This document shows positions 1-6,943 of a stretch of DNA of 16,604 nt, in pieces. Positions within the stretch are counted from its first letter, which is position 1. Every line of letters starts with the position of its first letter. A program made the position numbers and the translations under genes. Under the pieces are notes generated by a model that worked only from the letters and a program-made list of their open reading frames with translations, was not told the DNA's origin and did not search any database. This stretch comes from Alphaproteobacteria bacterium. Lineage in GTDB: Bacteria > Pseudomonadota > Alphaproteobacteria > Micropepsales > Micropepsaceae. The DNA is taken from contig JAFKFF010000100.1 in assembly GCA_017307315.1 (NCBI GenBank), positions 1 to 16,604 on the forward strand. The letters are read 5' to 3'.

Positions 1-171
1 TGCCGCCAGCGCCATCGCCAGGGCGTGATACATGTGATAGCGCGCGCCGGTCTCGAAAACGGACAGGGCGTCGGGCGAGAGCCGCGCCTTCAAGCCGTGC
101 GCCGCGAAGGCACCGGCGATCACCGCCAGCGCGCCATTGATCGCCGCTATTCCTGCCCAAGTCCGGTTCAT
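1..171 (-). CDS. DUF423 family small membrane protein (5' part only)
   Basis: The first 57 codons of a minus-strand gene are present; the rest lies beyond the window edge. The translation begins MNRTWAGIAAINGALAVIAG and continues with FAAHGLK and FETGARYHMYHALAMALAA. These match the hallmark segments of DUF423 (YgdD/YwdK-type) proteins: a first transmembrane helix with a GAFxAHGL motif, then the FETGxRYxMYHALA motif that starts the second helix. The family is made of inner-membrane proteins of about 120 residues with four predicted helices and no settled function. The start is well fixed, because an in-frame TGA lies only 9 bases upstream of the ATG. No clear Shine-Dalgarno sequence is visible. 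The gene is divergent from the alpha/beta hydrolase gene, with a 137-bp gap that carries a double-hairpin repeat. Confidence 0.85.
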   Translation of the reverse strand, partial: MNRTWAGIAAINGALAVIAGAFAAHGLKARLSPDALSVFETGARYHMYHALAMALAA

Positions 172-226
172 GCGCCATCATAGACAATATCCGACACTCT
201 GCGGTAGGGAGGCTTGCACTGACTTT

Positions 227-298
227 CTTCCCCCGCTAGCGGAGCGACAGCGGGGGAAGATGTCTCTGAGCGCTTGCGCGAAAGAGACAGAAGGGGGC
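227..298 (-). repeat. Double-hairpin dispersed repeat, copy 1
   Basis: Read on the minus strand, this is the same element as 9640-9713 and 16511-16583. It starts with GCCCCC, then has a first hairpin (arms TGTCTCT and AGAGACA, with inner GCGC-aa-GCGC), then ATC, then a second hairpin with 10-bp arms CTTCCCCCGC and GCGGGGGAAG. Similarity continues a few bases past the second hairpin (AAGAAAG). The arm sequences differ from the other copies but remain paired. It lies between the divergent DUF423 and hydrolase genes, and its edge is 10 bases from the hydrolase start codon. Confidence 0.85.
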
Positions 299-308
299 AG
301 AAAAGATC

Positions 309-1040
309 ATGACCCAATTCGTCACCGCAACCGACGGCATCCGCATCGCCTATGAACGGGCGGGCGAGGGGGCGCCGGTGGTGCTGGTGCACGGCTTCGG
401 TTCCAGCAAGGAGCAGAACTGGAAATCGACCGGCTGGTATGGCTCGTTGGCCGAGGCGGGATTTTCCGTGCTGGCGATCGACAACCGGGGCCACGGCCAG
501 AGCGACAAGCCGCACGATCCGATCCTCTATCATCACGACCGTATGGCCGAAGATGTCGCCGCCGTGATGGACGCGGCGGGGATCAAGGCTGCGCCCTATG
601 TCGGCTATTCCATGGGCGGGCTGATCGGGTTGCGTTTCATGGCGCTTTTCCCCCATCGGGTGACGCGGCTGGCGCTGGGCGGGGTGGGCGAGACGTATCT
701 GAAAGGACCCCGTGTGTCGGATCCCGCGCAGCGCGACGCGATCGCCGAAGGATTGCTCACCGAGGACAAGAGCACCATCACCGATCCGCGCGCCCGCATG
801 TTCCGCGATTTCGCGGAGCAGCCGGGCAAGGACCGTTTCGCCCTGGCCGCCTGCATGCGCGCTATGAGCCCGCCCCTGCCGCTCGGCATTCTCCAGTCCT
901 TCGATAAGCCTATCCTGGTGGTCGATGGCGACCAGGATGTCGTCGCAGGTCCCTCCGGCCCTCTGCCCGGTCGCGACCACATGTCGGCCGTCGGAGCCCG
1001 TCCCACCCGCCAGGCGGTGGTGGATTTTCTCAAAAACTGA
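309..1040 (+). CDS. Alpha/beta hydrolase
   Basis: This encodes a 243-residue single-domain alpha/beta hydrolase, the usual size for the family, probably cytoplasmic because no signal peptide is seen. The oxyanion-hole motif HGFG is at 28-31. The nucleophile elbow GYSMGG has Ser101. The acid is probably Asp210 in GDQD, and the base His224 in GRDHMSAVG. NRGHGQSDKP (59-68) is the conserved strand-4 loop of esterase and haloperoxidase-like members. The family hydrolyses ester, lactone or C-C bonds; nothing here fixes the substrate. The ATG at 309 is preceded by AAGGGGG at 291-297, a possible ribosome binding site that lies in the edge of a dispersed repeat. The gene stands alone, and a weak terminator-like palindrome follows its stop. 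Confidence 0.93.
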   Translation: MTQFVTATDGIRIAYERAGEGAPVVLVHGFGSSKEQNWKSTGWYGSLAEAGFSVLAIDNRGHGQSDKPHDPILYHHDRMAEDVAAVMDAAGIKAAPYVGYSMGGLIGLRFMALFPHRVTRLALGGVGETYLKGPRVSDPAQRDAIAEGLLTEDKSTITDPRARMFRDFAEQPGKDRFALAACMRAMSPPLPLGILQSFDKPILVVDGDQDVVAGPSGPLPGRDHMSAVGARPTRQAVVDFLKN

Positions 1041-1049
1041 AACCGGTCA

Positions 1050-1067
1050 GCCGCGCGGCGCGTTTTT
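1050..1067 (+). terminator. Weak intrinsic terminator candidate after the hydrolase
   Basis: Ten bases after the hydrolase stop there is a perfect GC palindrome, GCCGCGCGGC (1050-1059), followed by GCG and a run of five T (1063-1067). The possible stem is only 3-4 bp with a tight loop, so termination would be inefficient. I list it because of its position and T run, not for a strong structure. Confidence 0.35.
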
Positions 1068-1093
1068 CTTGTGCGGGCCCATGGTGGCTTGCG

Positions 1094-1145
1094 CCGTGCA
1101 CGGGGGATAATCCGTACACGGATTACTATATGATCCGTATACGGA
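1094..1145. promoter_or_regulatory. Array of three CCGT-N2-ACGG palindromes (operator-like)
   Basis: Three near-identical dyads occur in 51 bp: CCGTGCACGG (1094-1103), CCGTACACGG (1112-1121) and CCGTATACGG (1135-1144). The second extends to 8-bp arms, TAATCCGT and ACGGATTA (1108-1125). The third extends to the 12-bp palindrome TCCGTATACGGA (1134-1145). Centres are 18 and 23 bp apart. Two further CCGTA cores lie at 1184 and 1194, 10 bp apart. The region is AT-richer than its surroundings. The arrangement fits binding sites for a dimeric regulator controlling the small ORF and Crp/Fnr gene downstream. The regulator is unknown and could be the Crp/Fnr protein itself, although the motif resembles neither the CRP nor the FNR consensus. 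Confidence 0.6.
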
Positions 1146-1152
1146 GAATAAT

Positions 1153-1302
1153 ATGAATGGATGCGAGAATATTTGCGCGAATCCCGTACGCTTCCGTACT
1201 GAAATAAACATAGGCTTTTGTGCGCGGACCGCTAAGTTCTGGTTGCGGACCGTTTCGAGTCCTGGGGCGTCCAATTATCAGCAAAAGGATTGCCGGCCAT
1301 GA
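1153..1302 (+). CDS. Possible 49-codon upstream ORF coupled to the Crp/Fnr gene
   Basis: An ATG at 1153 has a good Shine-Dalgarno sequence (GGAG, 1143-1146) 6 bases upstream. It opens a 49-codon frame that ends in TGA at 1300-1302. That TGA overlaps the ATG of the Crp/Fnr gene as ATGA, the classic arrangement for translational coupling. The product would begin MNGCENICANPVRFRTEINI and contain four cysteines (4, 8, 23, 47). I recognise no family. Codon use argues for caution: third positions are far less GC-rich than in the neighbouring genes, and it contains ATA and several AAT codons. It could be a regulatory leader peptide, a small protein, or a chance frame across a promoter region. The third CCGT-N2-ACGG palindrome overlaps its ribosome binding site. 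Confidence 0.35.
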   Translation: MNGCENICANPVRFRTEINIGFCARTAKFWLRTVSSPGASNYQQKDCRP

Positions 1303-2048
1303 CGATTGAGGCCGGCGCGACATTCATGAACGATGCGACGCCCGCGCGGGACGATGTGCGAAACCGGTTGCTCGCCAAGATGTCCGTCCAGGATTGGGCG
1401 CTGTTGGCGCCGCATCTCGAAGACATTACCCTGAAGGAGCGTCAGGTGGTCGAGGTGCCCAACAAGCCGATCACCCATGTCTATTTCGTCGAGACCGGGG
1501 TGGTTTCGGTGGTGGCGGTGAATGCGGAAGACCATCGCATCGAGGTCGGGGTGATCGGCAAGGAGGGGATGACCGGCACGCCGCTGGTGTTCGGCGACGA
1601 CCGGGCCCAGCATTCCGCCTATATGCAGATCGGCGGCAGCGGCAAACGCATCGCCGCGCCGGCCTTCGTCGCCGCCATCGGCCAAAGCCCTTCCTTGCGG
1701 GCGCTGGTGCTGAAATCGGCCCAGGCCTTCATGATCCAGACCGCCCATACCGCGCTGGCCAATGGCCGCGCCAAGCTGGAGGAGAGGCTGGCGCGCTGGC
1801 TTCTGATGGCGCACGACCGGCTGGACAGCGATGCGGTGCCGCTCACCCATGAATTCCTGGCGGTGATGCTGGGGGTGCGCCGGGCCGGGGTCACCGTGGC
1901 GCTGCATTCCTTCGAACGGCGCGGCCTGATCGCGGCGCGGCGCGGGCAGCTCACCTTGATCAACCGCACCGGCATCGAAGAGGTGGCGGGAAGCTTCTAT
2001 GGCATCCCCGAAACCGAGCGGAAGCGCCTGATGGGAGAAACCCTTTAG
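1299..2048 (+). CDS. Crp/Fnr family transcriptional regulator
   Basis: The 249-residue protein has an N-terminal cNMP-type beta-roll (about 20-135), a dimerisation helix (about 135-165) and a C-terminal winged helix-turn-helix (about 165-225). The HTH contains THEFLAVMLGVRRAGVTVAL, and the likely recognition helix starts at VRRAGVT (193-199). The beta-roll has IGKEGMTGTPLVFG in place of the phosphate-binding cassette, and HSA rather than Arg-Ser/Thr-Ala. It has no N-terminal cysteine cluster. It therefore probably does not bind cAMP like CRP or an iron-sulfur cluster like FNR; the signal is unknown. I chose ATG 1299 because AAAAGGA (1283-1289) is well spaced for it. The upstream TTG at 1290 would abut that site, and ATG 1326 is another option. 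The gene may be autoregulated through the palindromes upstream. The helicase gene follows after 42 bp. Confidence 0.9.
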   Translation: MTIEAGATFMNDATPARDDVRNRLLAKMSVQDWALLAPHLEDITLKERQVVEVPNKPITHVYFVETGVVSVVAVNAEDHRIEVGVIGKEGMTGTPLVFGDDRAQHSAYMQIGGSGKRIAAPAFVAAIGQSPSLRALVLKSAQAFMIQTAHTALANGRAKLEERLARWLLMAHDRLDSDAVPLTHEFLAVMLGVRRAGVTVALHSFERRGLIAARRGQLTLINRTGIEEVAGSFYGIPETERKRLMGETL

Positions 2049-2090
2049 AAGGGTCTTCGCGGAAAATCCCTCGCTTTTTCGCCGCCGTGC

Positions 2091-4574
2091 ATGGGAAAAT
2101 CGCCCATGCTTCCTGCCCGTTTCCAGGACTGGTTCGCCCAAAAAGGCTGGACGGCGCGCGCGCATCAGCTGACCCTGGTCGAGACCGCGCAGGCGGGCGC
2201 CAGTGTGCTTCTGGTCGCGCCCACCGGCGGCGGCAAGACCCTGGCGGGCTTTCTGCCCAGCCTGATCGATCTGGCGGAACGGCCGCGCCGGTCGCGCGCC
2301 TCGCGTCTGCACACGCTCTACATCTCGCCGCTCAAGGCGCTCGCCGTCGATGTGGCGCGCAATCTGGAGATGCCGATCGCGGAGATGGAATTGCCCGTCA
2401 CGGTCGAAACCCGTACCGGTGACACGCCCGCCGCCCGGCGCCAGCGCCAGCGGCACGCACCGCCGGATTTCCTTCTCACCACGCCGGAGCAGCTGGCGCT
2501 CCTGATCGCCCATCCCAAAAGCCCGCAATTGTTCGAAGGCCTGAAGACCGTGGTGCTGGACGAACTGCATGCGCTCTATAATTCCAAGCGGGGCGATCTT
2601 CTGGCTCTGGGCCTGGCGCGGCTGTCGCGGTTGGCGCCGGGCCATCGCCGGGTCGGTCTTTCCGCGACGGTGGCCGATCCCCGGCCCCTGCAACGCTTTC
2701 TGGTGCCGCAGCCGCCGGAAGGCGAGGCTTTGGCGGAGCTGGTGGTCGCCCAGGGCGGCGCCAAGCCCGAGATCGCCATCAGCGCGTCGGACTCGTATGT
2801 GCCCTGGGCGGGACATCTGGCCCGCCACGCCATGCTGGATGTGATGACGGCGATCGAAAGCGCCAAAACCGCGCTCATCTTCGTCAACACCCGCAGCCAG
2901 GCGGAGCGCACCTTTCAAGAATTGTGGCGCCTGAACGAGAACAATTGGCCTATCGCCTTGCATCACGGCTCGCTGGCGCCGGAGCAGCGGCGCAAGGTGG
3001 AAGCGGCCATGGCCAAGGGCGTGCTCCGGGCGGTGGTCTGCACCTCCACTCTGGATCTGGGCATCGACTGGGGGGCGGTGGACAAGGTGATCTGCATCGG
3101 CGCGCCCAAGGGCGCCGCTCGGCTGGTCCAGCGCATCGGTCGCGCCAATCACCGGCTGGACGAGCCCAGCGCCGCCCTGCTGGTGCCCGCCAACCGGTTC
3201 GAAGTGCTGGAATGCAATGCCGCCCGCGACGCCGTCCTGGCGGGCGAACTGGACGGCGAGCGCCAGAAGCCGGGCAGCCTGGACGTGCTGTGCCAGCATA
3301 TCTGGGGCGCGGGCGTGGCCGCGCCTTTCGACGCGGCGGAGTTGTATGCCGAAGCGCGCAGCGCCGCGCCGTTCCGGGATTTGAGCCGCGCCGATTTCGA
3401 TGCGGCGCTGAACTTCATCGCCACCGGCGGCTATGCCTTGAAAAGCTACGACCGCTTCGCGCGGCTGCGCCAGATTTCCGACGGCCCCTCCAAAGGCAAA
3501 TGGCGATTGGCGCATCCCCGGCTGGCCCAGGCCTACCGGCTGAATGTGGGCGTGATCGTGGAAGACCCGATGGTGGATATTCGCCTGCAATCGCGGGGCA
3601 AGCCCATGGGCGCGGGCGGACGCCGGCTGGGCCAGCTCGAGGAATATTTCATCGAGCAATTGTCGGTGGGCGATACCTTCGTGTTCGCGGGCGACGTGCT
3701 GCGCTTCGAAGGCCTGCGCGAGGATGCGGCTTACGTCACCCGCACCCATGATCCCGAAGCGCAGATCCCCAGCTATAATGGCGGCAAGTTTCCGCTCTCC
3801 ACATTTCTCGCCCAGCGGGTGCGCGAGATGGTCTCGGCCCCCGAACGCTGGCATGTCCTGCCCGGCCCGGTGCAGGAATGGCTGCGCATCCAGGAATGGC
3901 GCAGCGTGATTCCCAAGCCCGGCCAGCTTCTGGTCGAAACTTTCCCCCGCGCCAAACGGCACTATCTGGTCTGCTACCCTTTCGAAGGCCGTTTGGCGCA
4001 CCAGACTTTGGGGATGCTGCTGACAAGACGGCTGGAGCGGGCGGCGATGAAACCCTTGGGCTTCATCGCCAACGAATATGCCCTGGCGGTGTGGGCCGCC
4101 CGCGACATGAGCGGACTCGATATGGGCAAGCTGTTCGACGAGGACATGCTGGGCGACGATCTCGATGCCTGGCTGGCGGACAGCAATCTCTACAAGCGCA
4201 CCTTCCGGAACTGCGCCGTGATCGCCGGATTGATCGAGCGCAAGATGCCGGGCAAGGAAAAAAGCGGCCGGCAGGTGACTTTTTCGTCCGACCTGATCTA
4301 TGACGTGCTGCGCGCGCACGAGCCCGACCATATCCTTCTGCGCGCGACCTATGCCGACGCGGGCAGCGGATTGCTCGACCTCGCCCGGCTCTCCGATATG
4401 CTGGCCCGGGTGCGCTCGCGAATCGTGACCCGCAAACTGGCCCGGGTTTCGCCCCTGGCCGCTCCCGCGCTTTTGGAGATCTCGCGCGAGATGGTGGCGC
4501 GAGGCGAAGTGGAAGAAGATATTTTGCGCGAGAATGAAGACGCGCTGATTGCGGATGCGATGCGTGTGGACTGA
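2091..4574 (+). CDS. Ligase-associated DNA damage response DEXH-box helicase (Lhr-like)
   Basis: This 827-residue superfamily 2 helicase matches the usual length and motif order of the ligase-associated DEXH helicases (TIGR04121-type, related to Lhr). RAHQ lies near 23-26. Motif I (Walker A) APTGGGKT is at 43-50, motif Ia SPLKALAVD near 79, motif II DELH at 157-160 and motif III SAT at 191-193. Motif V TSTLDLGIDWG is near 318-328 and motif VI QRIGRANH at 347-354. A long Lhr-type C-terminal region follows. The family is thought to remodel nucleic acid in a repair pathway with a DNA ligase, an MBL-fold exonuclease and the PdeM phosphoesterase; only pdeM is next to it here. The start is uncertain: ATG 2091 has no clear ribosome binding site, and ATG 2106 (MLPARFQDWF) also fits family N-termini. 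It overlaps the next gene by 20 bp. Confidence 0.93.
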   Translation: MGKSPMLPARFQDWFAQKGWTARAHQLTLVETAQAGASVLLVAPTGGGKTLAGFLPSLIDLAERPRRSRASRLHTLYISPLKALAVDVARNLEMPIAEMELPVTVETRTGDTPAARRQRQRHAPPDFLLTTPEQLALLIAHPKSPQLFEGLKTVVLDELHALYNSKRGDLLALGLARLSRLAPGHRRVGLSATVADPRPLQRFLVPQPPEGEALAELVVAQGGAKPEIAISASDSYVPWAGHLARHAMLDVMTAIESAKTALIFVNTRSQAERTFQELWRLNENNWPIALHHGSLAPEQRRKVEAAMAKGVLRAVVCTSTLDLGIDWGAVDKVICIGAPKGAARLVQRIGRANHRLDEPSAALLVPANRFEVLECNAARDAVLAGELDGERQKPGSLDVLCQHIWGAGVAAPFDAAELYAEARSAAPFRDLSRADFDAALNFIATGGYALKSYDRFARLRQISDGPSKGKWRLAHPRLAQAYRLNVGVIVEDPMVDIRLQSRGKPMGAGGRRLGQLEEYFIEQLSVGDTFVFAGDVLRFEGLREDAAYVTRTHDPEAQIPSYNGGKFPLSTFLAQRVREMVSAPERWHVLPGPVQEWLRIQEWRSVIPKPGQLLVETFPRAKRHYLVCYPFEGRLAHQTLGMLLTRRLERAAMKPLGFIANEYALAVWAARDMSGLDMGKLFDEDMLGDDLDAWLADSNLYKRTFRNCAVIAGLIERKMPGKEKSGRQVTFSSDLIYDVLRAHEPDHILLRATYADAGSGLLDLARLSDMLARVRSRIVTRKLARVSPLAAPALLEISREMVARGEVEEDILRENEDALIADAMRVD

Positions 4575-5304
4575 TCTTTCCTTGACGGTGAACGGCCAGA
4601 CCCTGCTGCTCGACAGATCGGGCGCGGCCTGGTGGGAGAAGACCCGCACCCTCATTTTCGCCGACCTGCATTTCGAGAAGGGCAGTTCCTATGCCCGGGG
4701 GCGCCAGTTCCTGCCGCCCTACGACACCCGCGCCACCTTGTTGCGGGTGGCGGAGGTGGTGAGCCGCCGCGCCCCGGCGCGGATCATCGCCCTGGGCGAT
4801 TCCTTTCACGATCCGTTCGCCGCCGAACGGATGGGCGCGCAGGAGCGCGGCATGCTCGAAGCGCTGGCCGCCAAGGCGCATTTCCTCTGGATCACCGGCA
4901 ATCACGATCCCCACCCCCCCGCCTGGTTGGGCGGCGCGGTGCGGACGGAATGGCATGAGAGCGGTCTCACTTTCCGGCACGAGCCGCAGGCCGATGCCGC
5001 CCCGGGTGAAATCGCGGGCCACCTGCATCCCGCCGCCACCGTGACCAGGTTCGGCCGCGGCGTGCGGCGGCGCTGCTTCGCCGGCGACGCGCGCCGGCTC
5101 GTGCTGCCGTCTTTCGGCGCCTATACCGGTGGCCTGGATGTCGGCGATCCGGCGATTGCGAGCCTGTTCGGGGCGCGCTTTCACGCCTTCATGCTGGGCG
5201 CGGAACGGGTCTACGCCATCCCGCGCACTCAGGTGGAACGGCGGAAGAGGAGCGAGGAAATCCAGCCCATGATCACCGCCATCGCGACCGCGGCGAGGCC
5301 ATAG
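4555..5304 (+). CDS. pdeM: Ligase-associated DNA damage response endonuclease PdeM
   Basis: This calcineurin-like metallophosphoesterase has 249 residues from ATG 4555. The metal-binding motifs are in order: ADLHFEKG (D37, H39), GDSFHD (81-86), GNHD (115-118) and GHLH (155-158). The run QFLPPYDTR (51-59) is typical of the PdeM family (TIGR04123-type), which sits with the Lhr-like helicase, a ligase and an exonuclease in many proteobacteria. The ATG lies inside the 3' end of the helicase gene, implying co-transcription and probably translational coupling. TTG 4549 and GTG 4564 are alternative starts. The last 25 or so residues, after ERVYAIPR, look like an extension beyond the usual family end. 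They are encoded in the stretch that overlaps the convergent TIGR02186 gene by 76 bp. A run of seven C (4914-4920) just after the GNHD codons is a possible slippage site. Confidence 0.9.
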   Translation: MRCVWTDLSLTVNGQTLLLDRSGAAWWEKTRTLIFADLHFEKGSSYARGRQFLPPYDTRATLLRVAEVVSRRAPARIIALGDSFHDPFAAERMGAQERGMLEALAAKAHFLWITGNHDPHPPAWLGGAVRTEWHESGLTFRHEPQADAAPGEIAGHLHPAATVTRFGRGVRRRCFAGDARRLVLPSFGAYTGGLDVGDPAIASLFGARFHAFMLGAERVYAIPRTQVERRKRSEEIQPMITAIATAARP

Positions 5305-5978
5305 CCGAACGGCTGGTTGTGGGCGAAATTGTAGAGCCGGCGTTCCAGGCCGGTCTGGTCGATGAAAAGCGGCGTGGATTGCGCGCTCTCCACGTCGCCG
5401 TCGCGGAAGAGATAGACTTCGACCTTGTATTGCCCGCGCGCCACGCCCGCGGGCACCGGCACATGGGCCCGGAACAAGGTCGCGCTGAGGAATTCCACCC
5501 CGCCGGGGACTTCGGTGTAGAGGCGGTCTTTGGTCAGGTGCCGCAGCGCCGCCTGGCGGAACGGTTCGTAATCATGGTGACTGTGGACCGAGTCGGGCTG
5601 AAGGCTTTGCAGGCCGATATTGTAATGGGTCAGGGCTTCGGGCGGCGCGATCTCTTTCAAGGGCCGCGTGCTGGCGAGGAAGTAATAGGCCGGCATGCCC
5701 GACAATTTGGCGGCGTCGTGATTGATCCAGATGCCCGCCACACGGTCGCGGCGGCGCACGGTGATGTCGGTCTCGGGGCCGCGCACCACCACCACCACGT
5801 CCTTGGGCAGGCTCATGTCGCGACCCGGCTCGCCCTCCACCGCGCCGAACACCACGATGTCGCTGCCGGTATAGTTGGACGTGATCTGGATCAGTTCCTG
5901 ACTCACGCCCGAAACCAGCTGATCGGCGAATGCCGGTTGCGCCGCCAGGAGTAGGACCAGGAAAAGCGCGCGCCGCAT
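5229..5978 (-). CDS. TIGR02186 family (Alph_Pro_TM) transmembrane protein
   Basis: The 249-residue protein starts with a signal peptide, MRRALFLVLLLAAQPAFA, probably cleaved before DQL. A roughly 200-residue domain predicted to be periplasmic follows. It ends with one transmembrane helix (about 224-245, FGYGLAAVAMAVIMGWISSL) and a short basic tail. The segments ITSNYTGSDIVVFGA, VVVVRGP and AGIWINHD are typical of the alphaproteobacterial TIGR02186/PF09608 family. The function is unknown, but its genes repeatedly neighbour TauE/SafE exporters, so it may be an accessory subunit. The ATG overlaps the TGA of the exporter gene by one base (TGATG), which implies translational coupling. Its 3' end overlaps the 3' end of pdeM on the opposite strand by 76 bp, and no terminator is visible between them. 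Confidence 0.9.
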   Translation of the reverse strand: MRRALFLVLLLAAQPAFADQLVSGVSQELIQITSNYTGSDIVVFGAVEGEPGRDMSLPKDVVVVVRGPETDITVRRRDRVAGIWINHDAAKLSGMPAYYFLASTRPLKEIAPPEALTHYNIGLQSLQPDSVHSHHDYEPFRQAALRHLTKDRLYTEVPGGVEFLSATLFRAHVPVPAGVARGQYKVEVYLFRDGDVESAQSTPLFIDQTGLERRLYNFAHNQPFGYGLAAVAMAVIMGWISSLLFRRST

Positions 5979-6892
5979 CACACGCCCCCGATGCTGTAGA
6001 AGTCGGCAGGCGTGACCAGAAGATCCCAGAGAAGCTTGAGCGCCACCGCCAGCACCAGAAGCGCCAGAAGCAGCCGGATCTGCTCGCCCCGGAGCCGGGC
6101 GCCGGCGCGCACGCCGAACTGGGCGCCGACCACCCCGCCCGTCACCAGGATCGCGGCCAGGACGATGTCCACCGCATAATTGTTGGTGGCCTGCAGCAAG
6201 GTGGTGACGATGGCGACGCCGATGATCTGCACCAGCGAGGTGCCCACCACCACATTGGTGGGCATGCGCAGGAGATAGATCATGGCGGGAACGATGATGA
6301 AGCCGCCGCCCACGCCCATCACCGCGCTCATCGCGCCCACCACGAAACCGATCGCCAGCGGGGGGATGACGCTGATATAGAGGCGGGATTGGCGGAAACG
6401 CGCCTTGAGCGGCAGCCCGTGAATCCAGACATGATTGACCGGATGGATGCGGGCCGGGGCATGACCGCTGCGCCAGGCGCGCAAGGTCTTGAGGCTTTCG
6501 TTCAGCATGATGCCGCCGATGATGCCCAACATCGGCACATAGGTGAGCGAGACCACCAGATCCATCTGGCCGGCGCGCCGCATGATGGCGAACAGCCATA
6601 CGCCCACGGCGGTGCCGCCCAAACCGCCCGCCATCATCACGCCCGCCATCTTGAAGTCGATGGAACGCCGCTTCCAATGCGCCACCGCGCCGGAAATGGA
6701 GGAGGCGGTGATATGGCTGAGGGTGGTCGCCACCGCGATGCCGGAGGGAATGCCGTAGAACACCAGGAGCGGGGTCAGGAGGAAGCCGCCGCCCACGCCG
6801 AACAGGCCGGAAAGAAATCCCACGCCCACGCCCATGCCGAGAATGACGATCCAATGGACCGACATTTCCGCGATGGGCAGATAGATTTCCAT
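5978..6892 (-). CDS. TauE/SafE family sulfite/sulfonate exporter
   Basis: This 304-residue inner-membrane protein has about eight hydrophobic helices in two homologous halves. Each half carries the family signature: GLFGVGGGFLLTP (29-41) and MGVGGGFIIVP (192-202). A hydrophilic loop of about 35 residues, rich in basic residues (about 135-170), separates the halves. TauE/SafE proteins export sulfite, sulfoacetate or related organic anions; the substrate cannot be told from sequence. The coupled downstream TIGR02186 gene is its usual partner in alphaproteobacteria. ATG 6892 is the natural start before the first helix; upstream there is only a weak ribosome binding site (ACGGA, about 8-10 bases away). 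A possible promoter lies in the gap after the PodJ-like gene. A larger minus-strand frame over the same DNA is a shadow. Confidence 0.93.
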   Translation of the reverse strand: MEIYLPIAEMSVHWIVILGMGVGVGFLSGLFGVGGGFLLTPLLVFYGIPSGIAVATTLSHITASSISGAVAHWKRRSIDFKMAGVMMAGGLGGTAVGVWLFAIMRRAGQMDLVVSLTYVPMLGIIGGIMLNESLKTLRAWRSGHAPARIHPVNHVWIHGLPLKARFRQSRLYISVIPPLAIGFVVGAMSAVMGVGGGFIIVPAMIYLLRMPTNVVVGTSLVQIIGVAIVTTLLQATNNYAVDIVLAAILVTGGVVGAQFGVRAGARLRGEQIRLLLALLVLAVALKLLWDLLVTPADFYSIGGV

Positions 6893-6943
6893 AAACCGGG
6901 TCCGTCAGAACAAGACAGGTCGCGAACCCCTCCGCGATGACGG

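Noticed and set aside
2040..2054. Small palindrome ACCCTT-TAG-AAGGGT over the Crp/Fnr stop codon, as a terminator
   Set aside because: The stem is only 6 bp and no T run follows, so termination there is unlikely.
1278..4655. Very long open frame (1125 codons) antisense to the Crp/Fnr and helicase genes
   Set aside because: The translation is low-complexity Arg/His/Gln/Gly-rich with no domain motif, as expected opposite GC-rich coding DNA. The plus strand has complete family motifs in order.
5229..6854. 541-codon minus-strand frame that appears to fuse extra sequence to the TIGR02186 protein
   Set aside because: The first part is an out-of-frame reading of the TauE gene, without hydrophobic helices. 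The TIGR02186 signal peptide begins exactly at the TGATG overlap, so 5978 is the real start.
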